Part shown: piece by piece, positions 1 through 7,420 of the stretch | How positions within the stretch are numbered: the stretch's first letter is position 1 | How the letters are laid out: each line of letters begins with the position of its first letter | Translations under genes and position numbers: made by a program | The notes under the pieces: model-generated | Databases searched by the model: none | The model's input: only the letters and a program-made list of their open reading frames with translations | Told to the model about the DNA's origin: nothing | Assembly (NCBI GenBank): GCA_964567755.1 | Contig: CAZMNW010000054.1 | Coordinates: 67,570-131,569, forward strand | Direction: 5' to 3' | DNA: 64,000 nucleotides | Origin: DASRJW01 sp964567755 | GTDB taxonomy: Bacteria > Krumholzibacteriota > Krumholzibacteriia > G020349025

Positions 1-350
1 GAGTAACGCTCTTGGGGCGACAGCGCACGCTTGCGGCTGTGTCCGATGTGCGTTGCGATGTACTGGAGCGCGTCCTTGCGCTCCATCTCTGGGATCACGC
101 CCTCGCCATCGTCGACGATGCGCAGGCTTGGCAGGGCTTGCTCGCGCTGGCGCACAATGCGGATGCGCTTGGCGCCGGCATCGAGGCTGTTCTGCACCAG
201 CTCGGCCAGCGCCTTGCGCGGATCCGGCTGACTCAACGCCAACCAGCGGATGAGCTCGAATGGATCGTGGGCGCGCACACGTCCGCGCACGGAATCGGTG
301 GGGCGGCGCCCGCCGCGCCGCCGGCTCGAAGGTGGATTCGGAGTCGTCAT
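1..350 (-). CDS. GHKL-type ATPase, N-terminal part (cut by window edge)
   Basis: The first 116 residues of a gene that reads out of the window at position 1; the start is the ATG at 350. After a basic, low-complexity leader (residues 1-28), it shows the N-box of the gyrase/Hsp90/histidine kinase/MutL fold (ELVQNSLDAGAKRI, about 50-63) and the G1 nucleotide-binding motif IVDDGEGV (about 78-85). Both are ATP/Mg-binding elements of the family. The wording (LVQNSLDAGA, then DDGEG and the following stretch up to THIGHSRK) resembles stand-alone DNA-mismatch or MORC-like ATPases more than sensor kinases, because no phosphoacceptor domain precedes it. The exact subfamily needs the missing C-terminus. 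It is divergent from the gene at 494, with 143 bp between them in which I see no clear site. Confidence 0.75.
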   Translation of the reverse strand, partial: MTTPNPPSSRRRGGRRPTDSVRGRVRAHDPFELIRWLALSQPDPRKALAELVQNSLDAGAKRIRIVRQREQALPSLRIVDDGEGVIPEMERKDALQYIATHIGHSRKRALSPQERY

Positions 351-493
351 CCCGGCATGATAACACTCCCCGAGCGAAGCACTCCGGTTCGTCCTCAGCC
401 GCTGCGTCCGTCGATTGACCCGTCCGGTTCTCCAGTCCCATATTTTGGCTTGTTCGCCCGCGATCGTCGCGAACGCACGACAGGGACGTCTCG

Positions 494-1138
494 ATGCTCT
501 CTTCCCGTTCGGTCGGATTTGCCATCCTCGCGGCCGTGATCTTGGCGACTGCGGGAGCACCACTTGCCGGCGCGAACGATTCGCTCGCCGTGCAACGCAC
601 TCCGCACGACTCCGCCGCCGCGAGCCCGAGCGATTCCGCCCGCACCATCGACGACGCGTCCGCGCTCGCCGCTGTTTTTTCAAGCATGCGAACGGGCATG
701 CTCGTGCGCGTCCTCGTTCCCGATGCGCGCATCCTCGAAGGTCCATTCCTGCGCACGCGCGGCGACCTGCTGCTCTTCGACGACGTGAAGGACACGGTGG
801 TCGCCTTCGGAGACATCGACAGGGTCTGGCGACAAAAGCGTGGCAGGAGCGAAGCCGGCGTGGTCAGTGGCATCGCGTTGGGTTTGCTGGGCGCCGGCTT
901 CCTTGCCGTGGCTGCGTATTATGGTCCGATCTGCTTCGATAATTGTGAGCCGAGAGATGGCATCACAACCGCTCTTGCGACCATCGGCGGCGCGATGGTC
1001 GGCGCGGGAATCGGTTTTTTCGTCGGCTACGGTCTGGGTGGGCTCGTGGCTCCGGGACCCATGATTTGGGCACAGATCTATCCCGCAGAGCCCGTGATGC
1101 GTGGTGGCTGGAGTCCACCACTGCCGGAAGAGAAATGA
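494..1138 (+). CDS. exported hypothetical protein, tandem paralogue 1
   Basis: A 214-residue protein I cannot assign to a family. Residues 1-28 form a signal peptide (hydrophobic AILAAVILATAGAPLAGA). Residues about 68-113 look like a small beta domain (VRVLVPDARILEGPF ... VAFGDIDRVW). Residues about 120-185 carry two Gly/Ala-rich hydrophobic stretches of glycine-zipper character (GIALGLLGAGFLAVAA and GGAMVGAGIGFFVGYGLGGL), followed by a short tail containing WAQIYP. Its stop overlaps the start of the next gene (ATGA), so the two are translationally coupled. The next protein has the same order of parts: an EGPF-containing beta segment, an aspartate followed by a tryptophan, two glycine-zipper stretches and a terminal YP. 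I infer an ancient tandem duplication. The location is probably the periplasm or an outer-layer membrane. Confidence 0.7.
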   Translation: MLSSRSVGFAILAAVILATAGAPLAGANDSLAVQRTPHDSAAASPSDSARTIDDASALAAVFSSMRTGMLVRVLVPDARILEGPFLRTRGDLLLFDDVKDTVVAFGDIDRVWRQKRGRSEAGVVSGIALGLLGAGFLAVAAYYGPICFDNCEPRDGITTALATIGGAMVGAGIGFFVGYGLGGLVAPGPMIWAQIYPAEPVMRGGWSPPLPEEK

Positions 1139-1803
1139 GCCATCGCCATCGCACCCAATCGATCCCCGGACTTCGCCACGCCCTCGTGGTGATGCTCCTG
1201 ACACACCCGTCGAGGGCGAGTAGCGCCCCCGACCTCGGCGGCAATCCGAACCATGCTGGATGGGACGAGTTTGCCCGCACGTCGGCAGCGAACGAGACAC
1301 CATCGGGCCCGGAGGTGGGCGGAGATGTGGGGCCGGCTCTCGAAAGATCGGGCGTGCGCGCAGGCAGCATGCTCCGAGTTCGGCTCACGAGCGGTCGGAC
1401 GCTCGAGGGTCCCTTCGAGCGTTACGAAGAATCTCGGCTCGTCTTAGCCGACTCTCCACGAACCGATGTCGCCACGGCAGACCTCGATTCGCTCTGGCAC
1501 GAAACCATCTCGAAAAACAAGGCGGCGACGAAGGGCGGAATCGTGGAGGGAATCATCGGGGCAGCGGCCGGCGGCGTTCTATTGACTGTTACTCACTCTT
1601 ACACCCCTGTCGACGGTGGCGATAGCGATTCCGGGACGGGAGACATCGCGCTCGGAGTGTTGTCCGGTTGCTTTCTCGGCAGCTTGTTGGGCGCTTTCCT
1701 CGGCAACATCACGTCGGCCGGAAGTCCCGAATGGACCCTCCTCTACCCGCGCGAGCGCACTTCGCCGACGAACTGGAGTGTCCCTGCCCAGCCCGCGCCA
1801 TGA
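1135..1803 (+). CDS. exported hypothetical protein, tandem paralogue 2
   Basis: A 222-residue protein. I chose the ATG at 1135 because it overlaps the upstream stop (ATGA) and places a hydrophobic export signal at residues 12-30; an upstream in-frame start at 1066 would lie deep inside the first gene. The body repeats the architecture of its neighbour: a short beta segment with LRVRLTSGRTLEGPFERYE, the pattern DLDSLW, then two Gly/Ala-rich hydrophobic stretches (GIVEGIIGAAAGGVLL and LSGCFLGSLLGAFLGN) and a C-terminal WTLLYP. The similarity to the first protein is clear by eye, although most positions differ. No enzymatic motif is visible. The pair could be envelope lipid-layer or stress proteins, but that is a guess. 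Confidence 0.7.
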   Translation: MSHRHRTQSIPGLRHALVVMLLTHPSRASSAPDLGGNPNHAGWDEFARTSAANETPSGPEVGGDVGPALERSGVRAGSMLRVRLTSGRTLEGPFERYEESRLVLADSPRTDVATADLDSLWHETISKNKAATKGGIVEGIIGAAAGGVLLTVTHSYTPVDGGDSDSGTGDIALGVLSGCFLGSLLGAFLGNITSAGSPEWTLLYPRERTSPTNWSVPAQPAP

Positions 1804-1839
1804 GAAGGTGCACGGCGCGAACGTCGCCGACAGCCAAGC

Positions 1840-2295
1840 TCAGTCCGCAGCGCCGGTGAAGTCATCGATCTGCAGGATGCGCAAGCCCGCGATCGAAGGG
1901 AGAGTCCTGTCATTCGTGACCAGGCAAGAACACCCACCATGCAGTGCCGCCGACAGATGAATTGAATCCGGGGCACGCAGTCCCGAATACAACGCTCGCA
2001 GATGTGCGGCCGTGCGGAGTTGTGAACGATCGATGTCGAGGAGTCGCAGGCCACGGCTCCCCCCGAGAATCTCCTCGTAGCGTTCGGCGAGCGCGACGTT
2101 CCCCGAACGGTAAGGCACAACGAGAACTTCGAGAAGCGTGAGACTCGACGTCACGGCGGCGATCCGTTGCGAGTCGATCGACTCGAACACTGGCAGGAGA
2201 ATCGGCAGGAAACGTGGATGTTCTTCGATGAAGTAGATGAAGACGACTGTGTCCAGGGCCACGGGTCCCGCGCCAATGGCGTCGATCAGTCCCAC
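1840..2295 (-). CDS. vapC: PIN-domain toxin of a VapBC-type pair
   Basis: A PIN-domain ribonuclease of 151 residues. The four acidic positions of the family are visible: the first Asp in ALDTVVFIYF, Glu in LLEVLV, Asp in APDSIHLSAA and Asp in LVTNDRTL. These bind Mg2+/Mn2+ and cut RNA, usually tRNA, in known VapC toxins. I take the GTG at 2295 as the start because it overlaps the end of the upstream antitoxin gene (stop at 2288-2286), the usual coupled arrangement; longer in-frame extensions would only read through the antitoxin. It is the second gene of a two-gene minus-strand operon that converges with the tandem hypothetical genes. All catalytic residues are present, so it is probably active. 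Confidence 0.88.
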   Translation of the reverse strand: MGLIDAIGAGPVALDTVVFIYFIEEHPRFLPILLPVFESIDSQRIAAVTSSLTLLEVLVVPYRSGNVALAERYEEILGGSRGLRLLDIDRSQLRTAAHLRALYSGLRAPDSIHLSAALHGGCSCLVTNDRTLPSIAGLRILQIDDFTGAAD

Positions 2296-2516
2296 GTGCC
2301 CCGCTCGCGTGCGACGCGAGTCGCGGCATCCTCGTCCGCCCAGATCTCCTTCCCGAGCCCACGTAGCTCGAGGATGGAACGCCGCTCGTTCTGCTCCATG
2401 GCCTGTTCGAGAATCACCGTGACTTCCTGGGCGACGGAGCGCCTGCACTGCTTCGCGCGTAGGCGCAGCTTGCGGTAGAGCTTGTCTGGAAGGTTCTTGA
2501 TGTTGAGCGTTGCCAT
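2286..2516 (-). CDS. vapB: antitoxin of the VapBC pair (ribbon-helix-helix type)
   Basis: A 76-residue antitoxin beginning MATLNIKNLPDKLYRKL. The N-terminus has the beta strand and two helices of Arc/FitA-like ribbon-helix-helix regulators (RAKQCRRSVAQEVTVILEQAM), and the C-terminus (residues about 50-76) is the segment expected to wrap around the toxin. I prefer the ATG at 2516 over the one at 2528: the GGAGGA of the latter codon context makes a good Shine-Dalgarno about 6 bases before 2516. Such antitoxins neutralise the PIN partner and autorepress the operon as a toxin-antitoxin complex. The inverted repeat directly over the start region is the obvious candidate operator. Confidence 0.85.
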   Translation of the reverse strand: MATLNIKNLPDKLYRKLRLRAKQCRRSVAQEVTVILEQAMEQNERRSILELRGLGKEIWADEDAATRVARERGTWD

Positions 2517-2518
2517 CC

Positions 2519-2550
2519 GTTCCTCCATTTATACTCCATAATGGAGGAAC
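2519..2550 (-). promoter_or_regulatory. inverted repeat over the vapB translation start, candidate operator
   Basis: GTTCCTCCAT (2519-2528) and ATGGAGGAAC (2541-2550) form a perfect 10-bp inverted repeat around a 12-bp spacer. A second small palindrome, CTCCATAATGGAG (2534-2546), is nested in the right half. Ribbon-helix-helix antitoxins bind paired inverted repeats in their own promoters, so this is a probable autoregulatory operator. It also contains the Shine-Dalgarno of vapB and could act as an RNA hairpin hiding it. Confidence 0.55.
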
Positions 2551-2608
2551 TGATCCAGGATGTCAAGCGACGTCCATCAATCCCTGGCGCGGTTCAGAGG
2601 ACGCGGGG

Positions 2609-3202
2609 CTAGCTGCGTGTCGTGTCCGGGCGCTGCGATTGGAAGTCGACGCGCGGCACCTGCTTCGCCTCGGCGGCCACGGGATAGAATGGCTCTTCCT
2701 TGAAACTGAACATGCCGGCCAAGAGCGTCATGGGGAAGCGCCGGATGGCCGCGTTGAAACCACCCGCGATCTCGTTGTAGCGCGTGCGTCCAACCGACAG
2801 GCGATTCTCCGTGCCCGCGAGCTCGTCCTGCAAACGCATGAAGTTCTCGCTCGAACGCAGCTCGGGATAATTCTCGACCACGAGCAGGAGACGCGACAGT
2901 GCCGTGTCCATCGCTTGACCGGCGGCGATTCGTTCCTGCGTCGACCCGGCGCCCGCGAGACGCGCGCGCGCATCGGCGATGGCGCCGAACACCGCTTGCT
3001 CCTGGCCCGCGAATCCCTTCACGGTTTCCACCAGATTGGGGATCAGGTCGTTCCGACGCAGCAGGAGATTGTCGACCTCGGCCCACGCTGTCCGCACCTG
3101 TGTCTGTTGAGTGACCAGCCCATTGTAGCCGGAAATGAGTCGTAAACCGATCCCTCCCAGCACCAACACGACCACGATCAGCGCGATGAGTCCTTTTTTC
3201 AT
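2609..3202 (-). CDS. lemA: LemA family protein
   Basis: A 197-residue LemA family protein. It has a single N-terminal membrane anchor (residues 4-26, IALIVVVLVLGGIGLRLI) followed by the typical LemA helices: YNGLVTQQTQVRTAWAEVDNLL, RRNDLIPNLVETVKGFAGQE, then NYPELRSSENFMRLQDELAGTENRLSVGRTRYNE and a C-terminal FFSF-like segment (MFSFKEEPFYP). Length and motif order match the family, a coiled-helical periplasmic-facing protein of unclear function. A strong AAGGAGA precedes the start. It is the last gene of a three-gene minus-strand cluster. The TPM-domain protein directly upstream is the usual neighbour of LemA in many bacteria, which supports both calls. Confidence 0.95.
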   Translation of the reverse strand: MKKGLIALIVVVLVLGGIGLRLISGYNGLVTQQTQVRTAWAEVDNLLLRRNDLIPNLVETVKGFAGQEQAVFGAIADARARLAGAGSTQERIAAGQAMDTALSRLLLVVENYPELRSSENFMRLQDELAGTENRLSVGRTRYNEIAGGFNAAIRRFPMTLLAGMFSFKEEPFYPVAAEAKQVPRVDFQSQRPDTTRS

Positions 3203-3244
3203 CGAACGTCTCCTTCTCCGCCTGCGATCGAACGTGCGTCCAGC

Positions 3245-4102
3245 TCACCAGCTCCCGGTGGCGCCGCCGCCACCCGAGGCGCCGCCGCCAAAGCCACCGA
3301 AACCGCCACCTCCACCACCGCCACCGAATCCACCGCCGCCCATCGGCCAACCGATGCCGCCACCATACCATGGGTCATTCCGGCCACCCCGGCGGCCCCG
3401 GCGGCCGCGGTTGCCGAGCGCAGCGATGACGATCACGGTCATCAGCACCAGCACCAGTGTGCCCGGAGAAAAACCTTCCTGTCGCGGCGGCGGACGTGCA
3501 CTGCGTCCGCCGCCCGGAATCGGCGCGGCCAGTCCCTTCGACTCCGCGACATGGCGCGCTGCCTCGGCGATGCCGTCGAGGATGCCGCCCGCGTAATCGC
3601 CGTCACGAAATCGCGGCACGATCTGCTGGCGAATGATGCCGCCGACACGACCATCCGGCAGCGCCCCCTCGAGCCCGTATCCGACTTCGAAACGCACGGC
3701 GCGTTCCGTGACCGCAACCACGAGCAGCAAGCCTTCATCGCTCTTGGACTGGCCGATGCCCCAAAGCTGGAACAGTTTCACCGCGAACTCTTCGATCGTC
3801 ATCGGATCGGTCGATTGCACCGTGACCACGGCGAACTGCGCGTGCAGCGCGGCGTCGATCTGCGCCAGAGTGTCTTCGATCTGGCGTTTCGCGGCGGGAT
3901 CGAGGACCTCGGCATGGTCGGTGAGGTACCCCTGCGCGCTTCCCAGATCTTCCGGCCGCACACCACGCGCGACATCGCCCGCCATCGGGGACCCGAGAAC
4001 CAAGACGCTACAGATCAGCGCTCGCACTGCGGCGCCGCGCGCTCCGTCCCCACCGCGAGGAACTTCATCGGCGTCGCGCCGCTCAGCGGCTCGGTTGCGC
4101 AT
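3245..4102 (-). CDS. TPM-domain (YgcG-like) membrane protein with Gly-rich tail
   Basis: A TPM-domain protein of about 285 residues. The TPM fold runs from about residue 55 to 175: GYLTDHAEVLDPAAKRQIED, then FAVVTVQSTDPMTIEEFA, LFQLWGIG, DEGLLLVVAVTERAVRFEVGYGLEG and PRFRDGDYAGGILDGI. One membrane helix follows (about 206-222, GTLVLVLMTVIVIAALG), then an Arg-rich turn and a long Gly/Trp/Phe tail, as in the YgcG/LemA partner group. The start is uncertain. I list the ATG at 4102, which overlaps the upstream gene by 20 bases; a GTG near 4034 would put the export signal (ALICSVLVLGSPMAG) at the very N-terminus. The family is thought to work at the membrane in protein or photosystem quality control, but no reaction is established for this type. 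Confidence 0.88.
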   Translation of the reverse strand: MRNRAAERRDADEVPRGGDGARGAAVRALICSVLVLGSPMAGDVARGVRPEDLGSAQGYLTDHAEVLDPAAKRQIEDTLAQIDAALHAQFAVVTVQSTDPMTIEEFAVKLFQLWGIGQSKSDEGLLLVVAVTERAVRFEVGYGLEGALPDGRVGGIIRQQIVPRFRDGDYAGGILDGIAEAARHVAESKGLAAPIPGGGRSARPPPRQEGFSPGTLVLVLMTVIVIAALGNRGRRGRRGGRNDPWYGGGIGWPMGGGGFGGGGGGGGFGGFGGGASGGGGATGSW

Positions 4103-4853
4103 CGATGACCTGTATGAGGGATTCGAGCACGCGCACGTGCGCAGCGAACAATGCATCCGCCTGCGTCGACGACGCATTCGCCTTGCCTCGGGCTGCGAAC
4201 GGTGCGCCGAGCGCGGCGCCGTCCACCGCGTAGGCGCGCGCTACCGCGCTCACGAGCTCTTGCGGATCGTCGGGTGGAACGCTGCTGCGAAGCACGAGTA
4301 ACTGGCGCAGGACGGCGGCCAACCCGCCTGCGGCTTGCACCAGCAGCCGCTGCGTCGCATCCGGAACGCCGCCCGCGATCAAGTAGGCCTGACGCAAGCC
4401 AACCAGCTTGGATCGCAGCTCGTATTCGCACTGGTGCCGCAGATTTCCCAAGCCCACCGCGAGGCCACCGAGCACGTCTTCGCCCGCGAGCAGACTGCGC
4501 CGCGCGCTGAGATCGAGAAACTCGGCCGGGAAGACGTCGATGGAGGAGCGGATCTGCGCCTCCGTGAGCACCAGCGGCGCGGCGCGGCGACCCGGCTGTG
4601 CCTGCGTGGCGAGAGCGCGCACGCTGCGCGCGAGCGTGGTCAGCAATTCGAATGGAAGGTCCACCACCACGAGCAAGAGATTGAGATCGCTCGCCTGGGC
4701 ATCGAAATGCGGCGTGAGCGCACTGCCATAGAGGTACAAGGCGCGGAAGCCGTCGCCGCATTCTCGCGGCAGCGCTGCCACCCACGGGGCCAAGCGCGTG
4801 GCGAGCGCCGCGGGCGGAACGACGAGTCCGGGTGCACCTTGCGCCTGTGCCAT
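4083..4853 (-). CDS. nucleotidyltransferase-like protein with altered active site
   Basis: A 256-residue protein with a nucleotidyltransferase-like core at residues 35-70. The strand LYLYGSALTPHFDAQASDLNLLLVVVD matches the GS...SDxD signature of pol-beta-like nucleotidyltransferases, except that the second acidic residue of the pair is Asn (SDLNL). This would weaken or abolish metal-dependent catalysis unless another acid compensates. The rest is mainly helical (about 120-256), as in HEPN/KNTase-like accessory domains. It is the first gene of the cluster with the TPM and LemA genes and overlaps the TPM gene slightly. I cannot name a substrate. It may be a degenerate enzyme or a sensor. Confidence 0.65.
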   Translation of the reverse strand: MAQAQGAPGLVVPPAALATRLAPWVAALPRECGDGFRALYLYGSALTPHFDAQASDLNLLLVVVDLPFELLTTLARSVRALATQAQPGRRAAPLVLTEAQIRSSIDVFPAEFLDLSARRSLLAGEDVLGGLAVGLGNLRHQCEYELRSKLVGLRQAYLIAGGVPDATQRLLVQAAGGLAAVLRQLLVLRSSVPPDDPQELVSAVARAYAVDGAALGAPFAARGKANASSTQADALFAAHVRVLESLIQVIDAQPSR

Positions 4854-5148
4854 CCGCGCATGCTACGCATGCGGCCCATGGCCTGCAAGTGTCACTCGCA
4901 TGACGGCTGGTCTAGACCTTTCCAGGCCGTCGCGACCCGCGAGCGGAAAGTGCTCACCGCGGGCTGCGCGGACGAATCGTGCGGAGTCACGATCGTTCGC
5001 GGCGCGATCGACCCTCCGCGTGCCGGCGGTCGACGCTCGAGGGGCGACGAAGGAACGCATCTTGCCTTTCCAGGACGAGTGGTGCGCGCCTGGAAGCGAC
5101 CTGCCTGACTGGGCCGCACCGATGTCGATGCACCTTTCGGAGATGCGG

Positions 5149-5682
5149 ATGAGCGAGGAATACCGGATCCCACGCCGACAGATCATGGCACAGGTGACGC
5201 TGGTGAGTGAGCCACCTCGTGACCTGCTGCTCTTCGTCGGCCTCCACGCGGCCAGCCACGATGGCTTCGAGCGCCCGAGCGATGTGCTCAACAGTCGCGA
5301 ATCCTATGTTCCAGCTCGGGACGCGCAGAACAACATGCGGCTGCTCAATCTCGATGCGATTCTCGTCGTCACCGTCGCCGCGAAGGACGAGAGCGTCCTG
5401 GGCTCTCTCGAATTCCAGGCCAGCGAAGCCGCATGCATGGATGTCGTGGTGGCTCTCGAGGGCGGATTGCGCTTGCGCGGCTATGTCCGCTACGTCCTGC
5501 CCCAGGGGCAACAGCGTTTGCAGAACTACCTGCGGCTGCCGGAGCGCTTCCTATCGCTTTACGACGGCCCGCGTGTGCACATGATCAATCGGCGCCGCGT
5601 CATCTGGGTGGAATGCCAGACTGCCGACGCCAAAAATCCCAACGCGGATTCCCTGAGCGCGGCCTCGCTGCCTCAGCTCTGA
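5149..5682 (+). CDS. conserved hypothetical protein upstream of the PilT-like ATPase
   Basis: A 177-residue protein without signal or membrane segments. I chose the ATG at 5149 because CGGAG lies six bases before it; nearer and farther ATGs at 5122, 5128 and 5143 are less well spaced. The middle contains the pattern LFVGLHAASHDGFERPSDVLNSRESYVP followed by strands around LLNLDAILVVTVAA. This resembles the small beta-barrel family catalogued as DUF6812, which I recall only loosely. The C-terminal third repeats a beta-rich pattern (VVVALEGGLRLRGYVRYVLPQG). The stop is 54 bp before the ATPase gene, same strand, so the two are probably co-transcribed. A role linked to pilus or surface function is inference from position only. 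Confidence 0.6.
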   Translation: MSEEYRIPRRQIMAQVTLVSEPPRDLLLFVGLHAASHDGFERPSDVLNSRESYVPARDAQNNMRLLNLDAILVVTVAAKDESVLGSLEFQASEAACMDVVVALEGGLRLRGYVRYVLPQGQQRLQNYLRLPERFLSLYDGPRVHMINRRRVIWVECQTADAKNPNADSLSAASLPQL

Positions 5683-5736
5683 GGGACGACGGGCCGAGCG
5701 CCCGAAAGCAGCGGCCCGAACGCCGCACAGCAAGGG

Positions 5737-7389
5737 ATGGCGACACACATGGCGCACCTGGACCGCTTCATCGAGGTCGTGTTCCGTGCCGGGGCCGAAC
5801 GCCTCGTCCTGTGCCCGGACCAGAAGGTCATGATCGCCACCGGCGACGATTTGCGGCCACTGACGGCCCAGCCGACGACCCTGCCGCAAATCATGCAGCT
5901 CCTGCGCGAAGTCGCGCCGGCCTATCTTTCCGAGGCGATGTCGCAGGCGGATTCTTGCGAGTTCGAGTACACCTCCCCAGCAGGCCTCGTGCGCGTGCTG
6001 GTGCAGCAAGATGGCGGTGCCCTCCGGATCGAGATCTCACCCGAGGTCGAACCCGTCGGGGCCTCGAGCGTGTCGTCGATGGGATCGGCGCGTGCGGACC
6101 GCGGCGCGATCGCTGCCGCGACTCCGCCCGCGGTCATGGCCTCCCCCGCGTCGAGTGCAGTCCTCGGCACGACACCAGCCGCTGCGCCCGTGACGCGGCC
6201 GGTCGTGAGTAAGGTGCCGATTTCCGTCGCGGCGCCGATCGCAGAGACACACACGAGCATGAGCCCGCACACCGCAGCGTCACCGGCCGCAGCATCGCCC
6301 GCAAACGCGCCGCGGCTCGAGCAGTTCTTCCGTCGCATGGTGCAGGAACGCTGCTCGGATCTGCATCTGTGCTCGGGCTGCGCGCCGCTCTTTCGCAAAG
6401 ATGGCGAAATGGTGACACTCGGCCCGGCGACACCGCTCGCTGCCGAGACCGTGCGCGAAATGCTGCTCGAGATCACGCCTTCCGGCCACCGCGCCGAGTT
6501 CGAAGCGCGCCACGACACCGACTTTTCCTACGAGATCCAGGGGGTCGCGCGCTATCGTTGCAACCTGTTCATGGATCGACGCGGCATGGGCGGTGTTTTC
6601 CGCGTCATCCCGGCGCAGATTCCCAACGCCCAGAGCCTCGGGCTCAGCAAGGCGATGCTCGATCTGTGCAATCTCTCCAAGGGTTTGGTGTTGGTTACCG
6701 GCCCCACGGGCTCCGGGAAGTCGACGACGCTCGCGGCAATGATCGATTTTGTCAACAATACGCGCTCCGATCACATCATCACCGTCGAGGACCCGATCGA
6801 GTTCATGCACGAGAACCGCAAGTGCCTGGTGAACCAGCGCGAGATCGGTGGCCATACCAACGATTTCAAGAGCGCCTTGCGCGCGGCGTTACGCGAGGAT
6901 CCGGACATCGTTCTCGTCGGCGAGATGCGCGATCTCGAAACCATGGAGATCGCCATCGAAACTGCCGAGACCGGACACCTGGTGTTCGGGACTCTCCATA
7001 CCAATACTGCCGCCTCGACGGTCGATCGCATCATCGATCAGTTCCCCGGTGACCGTCAGAACCAGGTGCGCAGCATGCTGGCGGACTCGCTCAAGGGCGT
7101 CATCGCGCAAACTCTCTGCAAGAAGAAGGGTGGCGGGATGGTGGCCGCACACGAGGTGCTGCTGGTCAACGCAGCGGTCAGCAATCTCGTGCGCGAGGGC
7201 AAGACGTTCCAGATTCCCACCATCATGCAGACCGGTCGCGCTGCCGGCATGACCACGCTCAACGACAGCCTGCTCGAACTGGTCAAGCAGGGCATCGTCG
7301 AGCCCCATCAAGCCTATGCCAAGGCCGTGGCGCGCAGCGAGTTCCGCGCCCTGCTCGAGCGCAACCACTTCCGCGTCGACGCCGCCTGA
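5737..7389 (+). CDS. PilT-like type IV pilus ATPase with duplicated N-terminal domain
   Basis: A 550-residue hexameric AAA-type secretion ATPase of the PilT/PilU branch. The Walker A GPTGSGKSTT is at about 322-331, the Asp box around TVEDPIEF, Walker B DIVLVGEMRD at about 390-399, and the His box TGHLVFGTLHTN at about 412-423. Family members retract type IV pili using ATP. It is about 200 residues longer than typical PilT. Residues 5-100 form an extra domain that resembles the normal N-domain (about 194-295): both start with an R/D-FFRxx or DRFIEVV helix, then SDLHLC or ERLVLC, and end with a strand like RIEISP or GVFRVIP. An Ala/Pro/Thr-rich linker joins them. No pilin or PilC lies nearby. 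It could be a retraction or a regulatory ATPase. Confidence 0.9.
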   Translation: MATHMAHLDRFIEVVFRAGAERLVLCPDQKVMIATGDDLRPLTAQPTTLPQIMQLLREVAPAYLSEAMSQADSCEFEYTSPAGLVRVLVQQDGGALRIEISPEVEPVGASSVSSMGSARADRGAIAAATPPAVMASPASSAVLGTTPAAAPVTRPVVSKVPISVAAPIAETHTSMSPHTAASPAAASPANAPRLEQFFRRMVQERCSDLHLCSGCAPLFRKDGEMVTLGPATPLAAETVREMLLEITPSGHRAEFEARHDTDFSYEIQGVARYRCNLFMDRRGMGGVFRVIPAQIPNAQSLGLSKAMLDLCNLSKGLVLVTGPTGSGKSTTLAAMIDFVNNTRSDHIITVEDPIEFMHENRKCLVNQREIGGHTNDFKSALRAALREDPDIVLVGEMRDLETMEIAIETAETGHLVFGTLHTNTAASTVDRIIDQFPGDRQNQVRSMLADSLKGVIAQTLCKKKGGGMVAAHEVLLVNAAVSNLVREGKTFQIPTIMQTGRAAGMTTLNDSLLELVKQGIVEPHQAYAKAVARSEFRALLERNHFRVDAA

Positions 7390-7420
7390 ACGGGTGCGCT
7401 CGCGCCGCCACACGCGCGTG

